64,000 nt of DNA from Sphingosinithalassobacter tenebrarum (GCF_011057975.1 NZ_CP049109.1:3379001-3443000), one strand, 5' to 3'; shown: positions 11,484-20,089, numbered from the stretch's first letter. Translations and numbers: made by a program. The notes: a model not told the origin generated them from the letters alone.

Positions 11484-11502
11484 CCCGGAATGGATCCGGG
11501 GC
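11484..11502. repeat. Small palindrome in the rpsG-fusA gap
   Basis: CCCCGGA and TCCGGGG flank a 5-base loop. There is no T-run on either side, so it is not an obvious terminator. It could be a short REP-like unit or an RNA processing stem in the rpsG-fusA transcript. Confidence 0.4.
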
Positions 11503-11576
11503 CGGAAACGCCATCGGCAGGCAGCAATGAATTGGTGCGGGGCCGGCCAACGCGGCCGACCCCGCCCATATAGTGG

Positions 11577-12047
11577 TTACCAGCGATAATGCGAGAAGGC
11601 TCGGTTCGCTTCCGCCATGCGGTGCGTATCCTCGCGCTTCTTCACGGCATTGCCGCGATTGTTGGCCGCATCCATCAGCTCACCCGAAAGGCGGGCCGAC
11701 ATGGTGTTCTCGCTGCGGTTGCGCGCCGCGCCGATCAGCCAGCGGATCGCCAGCGCCTGGGCGCGTTCGGGGCGAACCTCGACCGGCACCTGATAGGTGG
11801 CGCCACCGACGCGGCGACTGCGCACTTCGATGCCCGGCGCGACATTGTTCAGCGCTTCGTGAAAGACGCCCAGCGGCTCCTTCTTCGCACGCGCTTCGAT
11901 GGTGTCCAGCGCCGAATAGACGATGCCTTCGGCGACGGCCTTCTTGCCGTCCAGCATGACGCTGTTCATGAACTTCGAAAGGACCTGATCTCCGAACTTC
12001 GGATCAGGAAGAATTTCCCGCTTTTCGGGACGACGACGACGAGCCAT
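11577..12047 (-). CDS. rpsG: 30S ribosomal protein S7
   Basis: This 156-residue primary binder of the 16S 3' domain begins [20 protein letters not shown]. The S7 signature is present ([23 protein letters not shown]), and so is the C-terminal helix with [22 protein letters not shown]. It follows rpsL after a 59-base gap. Confidence 0.97.
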   Translation of the reverse strand: MARRRRPEKREILPDPKFGDQVLSKFMNSVMLDGKKAVAEGIVYSALDTIEARAKKEPLGVFHEALNNVAPGIEVRSRRVGGATYQVPVEVRPERAQALAIRWLIGAARNRSENTMSARLSGELMDAANNRGNAVKKREDTHRMAEANRAFSHYRW

Positions 12048-12106
12048 TTCTGTTTCCTTGACTGATTCAGCTTACCCGGAACGCGTCCGGCGCTTACTTT
12101 GGCTGC

Positions 12107-12478
12107 TTACTTGGGACGCTTGGCGCCGTACTTCGAACGGCTCTGACGGCGGTCCTTGACACCCTGGGTGTCGAGCACGCCGCGCAGGACGTGATAGCGC
12201 ACACCAGGAAGGTCGCGCACACGACCGCCGCGGATCAGCACGACGCTGTGCTCCTGCAGGTTGTGGCCTTCGCCCGGAATATAGCTGATGACTTCGCGCT
12301 GGTTGGTCAGGCGGACCTTGGCAACCTTGCGAAGCGCCGAGTTCGGCTTCTTCGGCGTCGTCGTATAGACGCGCGTGCAGACACCGCGCTTCTGCGGGTT
12401 CTGCTCCATCGCAGGGACCTTGCTCTTGGCCTTCTGCGGTTCACGACCCTTGCGGATCAACTGGTTAATCGTCGGCAT
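12107..12478 (-). CDS. rpsL: 30S ribosomal protein S12, with Arg at position 88
   Basis: This 123-residue decoding-centre protein starts [14 protein letters not shown]. An ATG 12 bases upstream is rejected because it would add MKGF before the conserved N-terminus. The [13 protein letters not shown] loop is normal (Lys43, Lys44). In the second decoding loop the sequence is [13 protein letters not shown], so position 88, counting Met as 1, is Arg where most bacteria have Lys. K88R is a known streptomycin-resistance substitution in other bacteria. Asp89, the methylthiolated residue, is kept. It is the first gene of the str operon. Confidence 0.97.
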   Translation of the reverse strand: MPTINQLIRKGREPQKAKSKVPAMEQNPQKRGVCTRVYTTTPKKPNSALRKVAKVRLTNQREVISYIPGEGHNLQEHSVVLIRGGRVRDLPGVRYHVLRGVLDTQGVKDRRQSRSKYGAKRPK

Positions 12479-12550
12479 GAAGCCCTTCACCTTTGTGTTA
12501 CCGGCAAATTCCGGCGGTTACTTTGCTGGAGCCCTGGAACGAAGAATGCC

Positions 12551-12586
12551 AAAAGGACCCTCGGGGCCTAACGACCCCCCGGGTCC
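12551..12586 (-). terminator. Terminator-like hairpin in the rpsL leader, candidate attenuator
   Basis: On the minus strand GGACCC...GGGTCC (12586-12581 with 12560-12555), extended by GGGG/CCCC inside, is followed by a run of T (12554-12551 and just before). It lies about 75 bases upstream of the rpsL start and about 80 bases downstream of the predicted start of transcription. No minus-strand gene ends upstream, so it is not an ordinary gene terminator. Conditional termination of the str transcript is the simplest reading. Confidence 0.65.
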
Positions 12587-12674
12587 AAGCGTCTCCAACA
12601 ACGTTCAGCTCTTGCGTACCGAAGGCGGGCGGAGTGCCGGACGAACCGGGACCAGCCTCCTTGCGGGACGCGGC

Positions 12675-12703
12675 CCTATAACGGCGCGGCGTCATCGGGT
12701 CAA
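12675..12703 (-). promoter_or_regulatory. Predicted sigma-70-type promoter of the str operon
   Basis: Reading the minus strand, TTGACC (12703-12698) and TATAGG (12680-12675) are separated by exactly 17 bases, close to the vegetative consensus. Transcription would start near 12668, giving a leader of about 190 bases before rpsL that contains the hairpin at 12551-12586. Confidence 0.7.
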
Positions 12704-12770
12704 TGGCCGCTTACGCCGGTTTCGCGCGATCCTAACGGAGTGGCAAGACCTGGTCGCTAGGCGGTGGCGG

Positions 12771-13421
12771 ATGTTGATCGTCACGCCCCTTGCCGGATCG
12801 CTGCGGCTGCGTGCTTCGCCGCGACGCCGGCTGCGCGCGCCCGGCGCCGCCGCGGCGACAATGATGCTCGCGCTCGCACTCGCCGCCCTGCCCGGCCAGC
12901 CGCATCTGGTCAACGCCGCCGATCTGGCCGCGGTCACGCACATGACCGGCCTCACCGGACTCTGCTTCGCCGCCGCGACGGGGCTGACCGCCTGGCTCTT
13001 CGCCGCGCTGTGCAGCAGGCCGCTCGCGACGATGGCCAACGGCGCGCTGGGCGGGATACTGATTATCCTGCTGCTGCTGCCGGATATCGGCGTCGCGGCA
13101 CTGCCGGTCGCGCAGATCGCGGCCTTGATCGCGGCGCGTCATCGCCGCGTCACGCAAAGCGTATCAAACATGGTGCAGGGCGGCGCGATGCTTGCCGCCG
13201 CCGGTGCCACCGGCGCGCCGGAGGCACTCGGCTGGCTGGGCGCGGCCATGCTCTGCTACGCAAGTTTTTTCGTGGTTAACCGTGGGTTTGCCGCAGCCAA
13301 TGACAATCCCTCAATGGAACGAATCGGGCACGATTCGCGGCTATCGAGGCGGCTGTGGTATGATTACAACGATTTGGGTTCCGAATCCGGGGAAGTGGGA
13401 GTCTTGAATGTTCAACGGTAA
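12771..13421 (+). CDS. Polytopic membrane protein, unknown function
   Basis: From the ATG at 12771 this gives 216 residues, with about five hydrophobic segments from MMLALALAALP to AMLCYASFFVV. A basic cytoplasmic N-terminus (RLRASPRRRLR) and a charged soluble tail (SRLSRRLWYDYND) flank them. No family is recognised. The start is uncertain because only a weak GGCGG precedes it. The 3' end overlaps the bactofilin gene by 14 bases, suggesting joint expression with it. Confidence 0.5.
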   Translation: MLIVTPLAGSLRLRASPRRRLRAPGAAAATMMLALALAALPGQPHLVNAADLAAVTHMTGLTGLCFAAATGLTAWLFAALCSRPLATMANGALGGILIILLLLPDIGVAALPVAQIAALIAARHRRVTQSVSNMVQGGAMLAAAGATGAPEALGWLGAAMLCYASFFVVNRGFAAANDNPSMERIGHDSRLSRRLWYDYNDLGSESGEVGVLNVQR

Positions 13422-13920
13422 TAAAGGTCGCAGCAGCAATCACGCCAGCCCCACGGTGCCGCCGGCGCCGCCGATGCCCCCCGCGGGCAACAACAAACGT
13501 GGCATGTTCTCGGTCATTGGCCCCGATGTGGTGGTGACGGGCAATATCAGCGCCACGGCGGATCTGCATATCGACGGCCGTGTCGACGGCGACGTCAATT
13601 GCGGCGCGCTGGCGCAGGGCGCCGACAGCCAGATCTTCGGCAATGTGAAAGCGGAAAGCGCGCGCCTTGCCGGATCGATCGAAGGCACGGTGAGCGTGAA
13701 GCAGCTTACCGTCGAACGTTCGGCCAAGATCACCGGCGATGTCGAATATGAAAACATCACCATCGAAAATGGCGGCCATATCGACGGCCGGCTAAAGCAT
13801 ATGAGCGCCGTCGACGTTGCAGCGCCGGAGCGTCCGCGCGCCGTGGAAACCGGCAGCGAGAACAAACCGTCGGTCTTTTCGACAGCCAGCGAAGGCAGCA
13901 CGGGCAGCGAAGCAGCCTGA
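13408..13920 (+). CDS. Bactofilin-type polymer-forming cytoskeletal protein
   Basis: This 170-residue protein has a proline-rich N-terminal tail, then the bactofilin (DUF583) beta-helix core from about residue 32 to 130, with regularly spaced ISATADLHIDGRVDGDVN, IFGNVKAESARLAGSIEGTV and ITGDVEYENITIENGGHIDGRL rungs. A disordered Ser/Glu-rich tail follows. Bactofilins assemble into filaments that scaffold cell-wall and shape functions. GGAAGTGGGAG upstream supports the start. It follows a membrane protein gene with a 14-base overlap. Confidence 0.9.
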   Translation: MFNGNKGRSSNHASPTVPPAPPMPPAGNNKRGMFSVIGPDVVVTGNISATADLHIDGRVDGDVNCGALAQGADSQIFGNVKAESARLAGSIEGTVSVKQLTVERSAKITGDVEYENITIENGGHIDGRLKHMSAVDVAAPERPRAVETGSENKPSVFSTASEGSTGSEAA

Positions 13921-14299
13921 ACGCAGTGCCACCGTCCGTGCGAACGGCCGGCGGCGTCAGATATGGGCGGCGTTCGCCGGGGGGGCGATCGTCGCCTCTT
14001 TGCTATCGCGGCTATCAGGCGGATGCGTTACGCCGCATCGGAGCGCAATGCATCCGATCTGGAAGAAGCTCCAGTCGGCAGCATCGCGGGCGAGCGGTAC
14101 CATGCCGTCCGCACCCCGATTCGGCGGCAATCGGGGCAAGCTTGTTCTTTTTCCGCCGCCTCCGGTTCGACCGGCAAGAAACCAATCGCCGAAACATGGC
14201 TTCGGGTCGCCCTGCGCGGGAAACGCGCCACGGATTTTCGCGGGCTGCCCAGCCCCCCGGAACCGGCCGGATGCCTCCCAGGTCCGGCCGGTTTTGCGT
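13921..14299. other. Gene-free interval between bactofilin and MAPEG genes
   Basis: This 379-base interval holds open frames on both strands, but none has a plausible ribosome-binding site or a recognisable product. The only clear structure is the hairpin at 14261-14294 near its right end. Confidence 0.5.
14261..14294 (+). terminator. Hairpin between convergent genes, probable terminator
   Basis: AACCGGCCGGA (14261-14271) pairs with TCCGGCCGGTT (14283-14293), with TTTT at 14291-14294 on the plus strand. It lies between the end of the bactofilin gene and the convergent MAPEG gene, so it could stop plus-strand transcripts. The short T-run makes it moderate in strength. Confidence 0.55.
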
Positions 14300-14725
14300 T
14301 CAGCCCGCCGCCGCCATATCGATTGCGAACCCGATCCACATCGCCAGCAGCACCGCGCAGGACAGGATATAGGCCAGCGCCCGCAGCGGCACGATCTTCA
14401 CACCGATGTGGATAAGGCTGTGGACAATTCTGAGGATAACGAAGATCCACGCCAGCGTTACCTGTGCATAACCGGCATGGTGCGTGATCAGCAGCAGCGG
14501 CACCAGCGCGAAATAGAGCAGCGGCATCTCGGTAAGGTTGCGCAGATTGTTCGCCGACATTTCGACCGGCTGGAAATAACGCAGCGCGCTCTCGCCGGTG
14601 TCGAACGCCCCTTCGGGCGGCGGATTGCGCTTCAGGTGGTTGGTCCGCTGCACGAACATCACGAACCAGACGATGAAGATCAGCGCGACCAGCACGAAGG
14701 TCGGCCAGAGGATCGGCAGCACCAT
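14300..14725 (-). CDS. MAPEG family membrane protein
   Basis: From the ATG at 14725 (GGGGGC about 5-10 bases upstream) this encodes 141 residues with four hydrophobic segments and a conserved NNLRNLTEMPLLYFALVPLLL stretch typical of bacterial MAPEG proteins. The family includes microsomal glutathione transferases and leukotriene enzymes, but the bacterial substrate is usually unknown. Upstream ATGs at 14737 and 14785 lack a ribosome-binding site. A GFA-type protein gene is divergent from it. Confidence 0.8.
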   Translation of the reverse strand: MVLPILWPTFVLVALIFIVWFVMFVQRTNHLKRNPPPEGAFDTGESALRYFQPVEMSANNLRNLTEMPLLYFALVPLLLITHHAGYAQVTLAWIFVILRIVHSLIHIGVKIVPLRALAYILSCAVLLAMWIGFAIDMAAAG

Positions 14726-14811
14726 GTCAGCCCCCATTATAGTTGGAGGTCGAGCCTGCCGCCTGTAGAAAAGGCCGTCCAGCACAAAGGCCAGCGCAAA
14801 AGGAGAGTGTG

Positions 14812-15276
14812 ATGCCCGACTCCGCCCTGCCGATCGAAGGCGGCTGCCGCTGCGGCGCCGTCCGCTTCCGCGTCACGCAAGCGCCGATGGTGACGATGGC
14901 GTGCCATTGCAGCAACTGTCAGAAAATGAGCGCGAGCGCCTTTTCGCTGTCGGTCGCGGTGCCGGTCGATTCCTTCGAAGTGACCACGGGCGAGCCAGTG
15001 ACCGGCGGCATGCACGGCGATCAGGTGCAGCATCGCCATTGCGACTGGTGCAAGAGCTGGGTGTTCACGCAAATCCCCGGCGCGCCCTTCGTCAATATCC
15101 GCGCGACCATGCTCGACGATCCCGCACCGTGGGAACCCTATCTGGAAATGCAGACGGCGGAGAAACTCCCCTGGGCAAGCACGCCGGCGAAGCACAGCTT
15201 CGGACGCTTCCCCCCGCCCGATGCCTTCGGCCCGCTGATCGCGGAATATCAGGCGGCGCGGAGCGGAACGGACTGA
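14812..15276 (+). CDS. GFA family zinc-binding protein
   Basis: This 154-residue protein of the glutathione-dependent formaldehyde-activating enzyme-like (CENP-V/GFA) fold has all metal-binding cysteine pairs: GGCRCGAVRF near the start, CHCSNCQKMSASAF in the middle and CDWCKSW later. AGGAGAG upstream supports the ATG at 14812. Characterised relatives are few and many do not act on formaldehyde, so the substrate cannot be named. Confidence 0.85.
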   Translation: MPDSALPIEGGCRCGAVRFRVTQAPMVTMACHCSNCQKMSASAFSLSVAVPVDSFEVTTGEPVTGGMHGDQVQHRHCDWCKSWVFTQIPGAPFVNIRATMLDDPAPWEPYLEMQTAEKLPWASTPAKHSFGRFPPPDAFGPLIAEYQAARSGTD

Positions 15277-15303
15277 ATTGATCCGTTCCTGACCACCGCT
15301 TGC

Positions 15304-15320
15304 GCTGAGCCTGTCGAAGC
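15304..15320. repeat. Copy of the GCTGAGCCTGTCGAAG intergenic repeat
   Basis: A single short copy of the repeat whose inverted pair is at 44940-45028. It lies between the GFA gene and the converging pseudogene, with TTCTTTCTTC shortly after it. Confidence 0.6.
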
Positions 15321-15373
15321 GCCGTTCTTTCTTCTCGAACCGTCAGCATGTGATCGCCCCCGAGGCTATCGGA

Positions 15374-15972
15374 TTACCAAGGAAGTTTGACCTTGATCGT
15401 CCGCGTCGGGAGCGTCTCGCCATCCCCTTCGACCACCTGCCGTCCTGCAAGGCGATCGAGTTGCGCCAGCCGCGCCTGCACCGCTTCGCCATGTTCGACC
15501 GCACCCACTCGGAACGTCTCCCCGCCACGCATACGGAAATGCAGCGCATAGGGCCCCTTGTTAAAACGGTGCGGCAGCCGCCCGAGCGCAATCGACTCGA
15601 TTTCGGCCCAAGGCAGCGACTTGCGAAAACTGGCGCCGTGAAATCCCACACCCGCCCGGTTCGCGGTCATCGCCACGCCGCGCTCGGCGAAACGCTGCCA
15701 GCAAGCACGCCAAGCGAAGGTTAGCGACACCAGAGCCAAACGACCAACGGAACATGCACGCCATTCGCGCGCCAGTCGTTGGTCTGGCGCAGAATCGTCG
15801 CACTCCCTCCATGCGCGTCGGAGAAATCGCCGTCGAGCGACATGAAGAGAAATGCGATTCCACACACGCCAAAAAAGGTCATCGACGCGGCCATTCGCCA
15901 CCGCTGCCAGCGAATGACGACGCGCTCGCCCTCACCCGCCGCGCGTCCCTCAGACGTGGATGACACGTCCAT
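15374..15972 (-). pseudogene. Frameshifted small membrane protein with a PH-like C-terminal domain
   Basis: The N-terminal part (15972 to about 15721) encodes a basic start and one hydrophobic segment (ASMTFFGVCGIAFLFM). It enters a second hydrophobic segment (VPLVVWLWC) and then meets a stop at 15721. The rest of that segment and a PH-like soluble domain (NRAGVGFHGASFRKSLPWAE, ALHFRMRGGETFRVG) continue in another frame to 15374. A single one-base indel near 15721-15745 would restore one protein of about 200 residues with two membrane segments. It overlaps the end of lpdA by up to 23 bases, depending on the start. It could be a true pseudogene or a sequencing error. Confidence 0.6.
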
Positions 15973-17365
15973 AGGCAGCCAGCACGCTTTCGTGCATCGA
16001 TTCGCTGATCGTCGGGTGCGGGAACACCGTCTGCATCAGCTCGCCCTCGGTAGTTTCCAGCGTCTTGCCGACGACGAAACCCTGGATCATCTCGGTCACT
16101 TCGGCGCCGACCATATGCGCGCCGAGCAGCTCGCCGGTCTTAGCGTCGAACACCGTCTTGGTGAAGCCTTCGGGCTCGCCCAGCGCGATCGCCTTGCCGT
16201 TGCCGATGAACGGGAACATACCGACCTTGACGTCGTATCCCGCGTCCTTCGCCGCCGCTTCGGTCATGCCGACGCTGGCGATCTGCGGGTGGCAATAGGT
16301 GCAGCCGGGGATCGCATTGCGGTCCATCGGATGCGGATGCACCTCGCTGTTGCCCAGTTCCTGCGCGATCGCCTCGGCGGCGGTGACGCCTTCATGGCTC
16401 GCCTTGTGCGCCAGCCAGGGCCCGGCGACGCAATCGCCGATCGCCCACACGCCCGCGACATTGGTGCGGCCAAACTCGTCCACCTTGATGTGGAATTTCT
16501 TGTCGGGCTCGATCTTGAGTTCGTCGAGGCCGATATTCTCGACATTGGGCACGATGCCGATCGCCACGATGACATGGCTGAACTCGGTCTCGTCGGTCTT
16601 GCCCGCCTTGTCCTTGATCGCCGCCTTCACGCCCTTGGCACCGACTTCGATCTTTTCCAGCTTGGCGCCGGTCTTGATCGTCATGCCCTGCTTGGTCAGC
16701 TGCTTTTCGAGAAAGGCCGAAACGTCCTTGTCCTCGACCGGGACGATGCGGTCCATCATCTCGACCACGGTCACGTCGGCGCCCATGTCGTTGTAGAAGC
16801 TCGCGAATTCGATCCCGATCGCGCCCGATCCGATCACCAGCAGCTTGCTCGGCATTTCCTTGGGCGTCATCGCGTGGCGATAGGTCCACACGCGCTCGCC
16901 GTCCGCCTTGGCCTGCGGCAGGTCGCGGGCACGCGCGCCGGTGGCGATGATGATGTGCTTGGCGGTGAGTTCCTTCTCGCCGTCCTCGCCCTTCACCGAA
17001 AGCTTGCCTTTCGCGACCAGCTTCCCCGTGCCCATATGCACGTCGATCTTGTTCTTCTTCATCAGGTGCGTGACGCCCTGATTGAGCTTGGCGGCAACGC
17101 CGCGCGAACGCTTCACCACCGCGTCGAGATCGGCGCTGATCTTCTCGGCGGCCAGCCCGTAATCCTTGGCATGGTTCATGTAATGCATGATCTCGGCCGA
17201 GCGCAGCAGCGCCTTGGTCGGAATGCAGCCCCAGTTGAGGCAGATGCCGCCGAGCAGCTCGCGCTCGACAATCGCCGTCTTCAGCCCCAGCTGCGCCCCG
17301 CGGATCGCCGCGACATAGCCGCCGGGCCCCGAACCCAGAACGATGAGATCATAGGTATCAGCCAA
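15950..17365 (-). CDS. lpdA: Dihydrolipoyl dehydrogenase (E3)
   Basis: This 471-residue FAD enzyme reoxidises dihydrolipoamide of the 2-oxoacid dehydrogenase complexes with NAD. Visible are the N-terminal FAD motif GSGPGGYVAA, the redox disulfide GGICLNWGCIPTKA (Cys42, Cys47), the NAD-binding motif IGSGAIGIEFASFY, the GDCVAGPWLAHKA FAD motif and the C-terminal HPHPTISE-type active-site His (FPHPTISESMHE). The E2 gene pdhC is 6 kb away on the other strand, so the complex genes are not in one operon here. Confidence 0.96.
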   Translation of the reverse strand: MADTYDLIVLGSGPGGYVAAIRGAQLGLKTAIVERELLGGICLNWGCIPTKALLRSAEIMHYMNHAKDYGLAAEKISADLDAVVKRSRGVAAKLNQGVTHLMKKNKIDVHMGTGKLVAKGKLSVKGEDGEKELTAKHIIIATGARARDLPQAKADGERVWTYRHAMTPKEMPSKLLVIGSGAIGIEFASFYNDMGADVTVVEMMDRIVPVEDKDVSAFLEKQLTKQGMTIKTGAKLEKIEVGAKGVKAAIKDKAGKTDETEFSHVIVAIGIVPNVENIGLDELKIEPDKKFHIKVDEFGRTNVAGVWAIGDCVAGPWLAHKASHEGVTAAEAIAQELGNSEVHPHPMDRNAIPGCTYCHPQIASVGMTEAAAKDAGYDVKVGMFPFIGNGKAIALGEPEGFTKTVFDAKTGELLGAHMVGAEVTEMIQGFVVGKTLETTEGELMQTVFPHPTISESMHESVLAAYGRVIHV

Positions 17366-17513
17366 GTCTCGCTCCTTGCCAATCAGGCCTTGCTGTCAGG
17401 CGGATACGGCACAGACCGCGCTGCATCCGGTGTTCGGTCAGCGCTAGGCCGGGTCGGCACAGGATTCAACCGGGCCCGACGCCGCGGACCCGGCCGATGT
17501 TTCGAAATCGGCG

Positions 17514-18266
17514 TTATTTGCGAACGCTGATCGTATAGGGGCCGGCGCCCGAGCCTTCATAGGTGCCCAGGCGAATGACGTAATCTCCCGATTCGGCGGC
17601 CGTGAACGTCAGCAGCGCGTTGGTGCCGCCTGCGCCGTCGTCGTCGGAGGCGACAGGATCGCCGAAGCGATCATCCGCATCGAGCAGCGAAAGCACGACA
17701 TCGAAAGCCTCCGATTCACCGCGAATCGACACGTCTTGGCCCGCTTCGAGGTGGATCAGGAATTCGGCGACCGAATCTTCGCCGGCATCATTGGCCAGCA
17801 CGCCTTCATGCACCGTCCAGGTGACGGTCTCGCTGCGGCCGGTAAAGGGTTCGGGCGGCGCGGGCGGCGCGACCGACGAAATGCTCAGTTCGTAGCTTCC
17901 CGTCTGTTCGGCATCATAGCTGGCAACGCGCAGCCGGTAGGGGCCCGTTTCCGACGCAGTGAAATAGACCAGCGAATCGGTCCCGTCGGGCCCGTCATCA
18001 TTCGCCGCCAATACCGTTTCGCTGTGGGGCGCGAAGATGGTGAGCATCGTGTCGATCTGGCCCGAACTGGCGGCAACGGCGTAGCGATTGCCTTCCTGCA
18101 GCACGAGCTGAATGTCGACGAAGCGATGGCCATCGGCATCGGTCCAGCTTTCCTCGGTCACTTCGCCGGTGTCGCTCCACAGCGGTGTATCCTGCGCCAG
18201 CGCCGGCGCTGCCTGCAGAAGCGCCGCGGCGGCAATGGAAATGGCGGAAATGTGAAGCGAGCGCAT
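17514..18266 (-). CDS. Secreted protein with two PPC-type repeats
   Basis: From the ATG at 18266 (GGGGAGG upstream) this encodes 250 residues. It has a clear Sec signal (MRSLHISAISIAAAALLQAAPALAQ) and two similar beta-rich domains of about 100 residues each. Each domain ends in a motif like FTASETGPYRLRVASYDAEQTGSYELSI or FTAAESGDYVIRLGTYEGSGAGPYTISV. This matches the bacterial pre-peptidase C-terminal (PPC) domain, normally attached to secreted proteases. Here no catalytic domain is present, so it may be an adhesive or carrier protein in the periplasm or outside the cell. Confidence 0.75.
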   Translation of the reverse strand: MRSLHISAISIAAAALLQAAPALAQDTPLWSDTGEVTEESWTDADGHRFVDIQLVLQEGNRYAVAASSGQIDTMLTIFAPHSETVLAANDDGPDGTDSLVYFTASETGPYRLRVASYDAEQTGSYELSISSVAPPAPPEPFTGRSETVTWTVHEGVLANDAGEDSVAEFLIHLEAGQDVSIRGESEAFDVVLSLLDADDRFGDPVASDDDGAGGTNALLTFTAAESGDYVIRLGTYEGSGAGPYTISVRK

Positions 18267-18447
18267 GCGAACCTCCCCTGAAAACAATTCTCTCACGCCG
18301 GTGTAGCGCGAGGCGCATCGTCACGCCACCGACATGAATCTCGCTTTAAGCGGCACCCGGCGACAAAACGCTTCTTTCAGGCAATTTCGCTCCGTCCGGG
18401 CCATGCAATGGTTTCACCCCCGGCGGCGAGCGCGCTATAGCGGCGCG

Positions 18448-19095
18448 ATGCTGGAAGATCGTCTGTTGTTCATCGATGCCGAGGCCATTGTCATCGACAA
18501 GCCCGCGGGGTTGCCGGTCGATACGCCGCGCGACGGATCGCCGAGCATCAATGCGCGCCTCGACGAACTCACTTTCGGCTTCCAGCGGCTGCCGGTCGCG
18601 GTGCACCGGCTAGATCGCGATACCAGCGGCTGCCTGCTACTTGCGCGCAATCCCAAGGCGCTCAAGCGCTTTGCCCAGGCATTCGAAACCGGCGCCGTCA
18701 CCAAACGCTATCTCGCGGTGCTCGACGGCGTTCCCGACGACGACAGCGGCACGATCGAACTGCCGCTCGCCAAGGTATCGAGCGCCGCCAGCGGCTGGCG
18801 CATGCGCGGCGATCCGGCGGGCAGGCCCGCGCGCACGCGCTGGCGTCGGATCGATTCGGGCAATGGCCGCGCGCTGATCGCCTTCTTCCCCGAAACCGGG
18901 CGGACGCACCAGATCCGCGTCCATGCCGCCGAGGGGCTGGGCATTCCGATCATGGGCGACCCGGTGTACGGCGCGGGCGGGCCGGCGATGATGCTGCATG
19001 CCGCCAACCTTACCGTGCCGCGACCCGGCAAGCCCGACGTCAATGCAGGCGCGCCCTTGCCGCCGCATTTCGCCGCATCGGGTTTCGCGCCATGA
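18448..19095 (+). CDS. RluA-family RNA pseudouridine synthase
   Basis: The 215-residue catalytic domain has the family signature HRLDRDTSGCLLLARN with the catalytic Asp, the motif I region IVIDKPAGLPVDT and the C-terminal GRTHQIRVH. There is no S4 domain. It probably modifies rRNA or tRNA, but the site cannot be assigned. The ATG at 18448 is chosen because the conserved domain starts within 10 residues. It overlaps arfB by 4 bases (ATGA). Confidence 0.88.
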   Translation: MLEDRLLFIDAEAIVIDKPAGLPVDTPRDGSPSINARLDELTFGFQRLPVAVHRLDRDTSGCLLLARNPKALKRFAQAFETGAVTKRYLAVLDGVPDDDSGTIELPLAKVSSAASGWRMRGDPAGRPARTRWRRIDSGNGRALIAFFPETGRTHQIRVHAAEGLGIPIMGDPVYGAGGPAMMLHAANLTVPRPGKPDVNAGAPLPPHFAASGFAP

Positions 19096-19499
19096 GCGAT
19101 TTTCGAATCCCGGACGATGCGATCGTCGAGGAGCGCTTCCTCGCCGCCACCGGCCCCGGCGGGCAGAATGTCAACAAGGTCGCGACTGCGGTGCAGCTTC
19201 GCATCGACGTCTTCCGGCTGGGGCTGCAGCCCTATGCCTATTCGCGGCTGAAGCAACTGGCGGGCAGTCGCATGACCTCGGGCGGGGAATTGCTGATTGC
19301 CGCGCGGCGCTTTCGAACGCGCGAGGCCAATCGCGCCGATGCGCGCGAACGGCTGGCCGAACTGATCGACAAGGCCCATCAGCGCGATGCGCGCCGGGTC
19401 AAGACTAAGCCGAGCCGATCGGCAAAGGCCAAGCGCGTCGATGCCAAGAAGAGCCGCAGCGCAGTGAAGGCCGGGCGCGGCAAGGTGCGGCTGGACTGA
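19092..19499 (+). CDS. arfB: Alternative ribosome-rescue factor ArfB (peptidyl-tRNA hydrolase)
   Basis: This 135-residue protein has the release-factor GGQ motif (ATGPGGQNVNKV, GGQ at residues 23-25) and a long, very basic C-terminal tail (KTKPSRSAKAKRVDAKKSRS). ArfB uses such a tail to enter the empty mRNA channel of stalled ribosomes. The start ATG overlaps the pseudouridine synthase stop, so the two RNA-acting proteins are probably co-translated. Confidence 0.92.
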   Translation: MSDFRIPDDAIVEERFLAATGPGGQNVNKVATAVQLRIDVFRLGLQPYAYSRLKQLAGSRMTSGGELLIAARRFRTREANRADARERLAELIDKAHQRDARRVKTKPSRSAKAKRVDAKKSRSAVKAGRGKVRLD

Positions 19500-19525
19500 C
19501 CGGGCGCGCCAGCGACGGCGTCGAT

Positions 19526-20089
19526 TCAGCCTGCGGTGGCGTTGCGCGCCTGCGGCTGCTGCGCGCGCGGCTTGCCTTCCCGCGTCTCTGCCTGCGTTTC
19601 GCGCCGCGCATTTTCGCGACGGGCGACCGCACGCTCGGCATATTGCTGCAGCACTTCGCGCGACGCGGCGACCGGCGTGCCTTCGGCGATCGCCAGTTCC
19701 AGATCGGTCGCGCTCGTTCCGCCCGAACAGACGAAATCGAGCACGCGCCCGATCGGACGATCATAGGGAACGTCCTTCCAGCCGCTGCTGCCGGGAACCT
19801 CGGTCACGGTACCATCGGGAAACTCCACCGAAATCCGGTCGATTTCCCAGCGGCGCGCCGCGCAGTCGAATTGCGCGCGGGCGTGGATCGCATCGGACAT
19901 GGTGACGAAATAGGTCCAGGCCGTGCGGATATTCGCGTCGGGCCGGGCAATTGATCCGCGGTCCACCCATTGCAGCATCATCTGCCGGTCGTTGACCGAA
20001 GCGGTCACGACTCGCCAGTCCGGGTCTGCATCTGCGGGCGCCACCGCGGCTGCCGAAAGCAGCGCGGCGGACGTCATAGCCAAAATCAT
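19526..20089 (-). CDS. Secreted protein resembling the surface-adhesin E domain
   Basis: From the ATG at 20089 (GGAGGG 4-9 bases upstream) this encodes 187 residues: a signal peptide (MILAMTSAALLSAAAVAPADA), then a domain of about 110 residues with DWRVVTASVNDRQMMLQWVD, RTAWTYFVTMS and RAQFDCAARRWEIDRISVEF. That pattern resembles the widespread surface-adhesin E / DUF-type periplasmic domain. The C-terminal third is a Glu/Arg/Gln-rich, probably helical tail ending QAETREGKPRAQQPQARNA. The function is unknown. Confidence 0.65.
   Translation of the reverse strand: MILAMTSAALLSAAAVAPADADPDWRVVTASVNDRQMMLQWVDRGSIARPDANIRTAWTYFVTMSDAIHARAQFDCAARRWEIDRISVEFPDGTVTEVPGSSGWKDVPYDRPIGRVLDFVCSGGTSATDLELAIAEGTPVAASREVLQQYAERAVARRENARRETQAETREGKPRAQQPQARNATAG

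Noticed and set aside
12498..12695. Possible 65-residue leader peptide upstream of rpsL
   Set aside because: Its start lies upstream of the predicted transcription start and it has no ribosome-binding site, so it is unlikely to act as an attenuation peptide.
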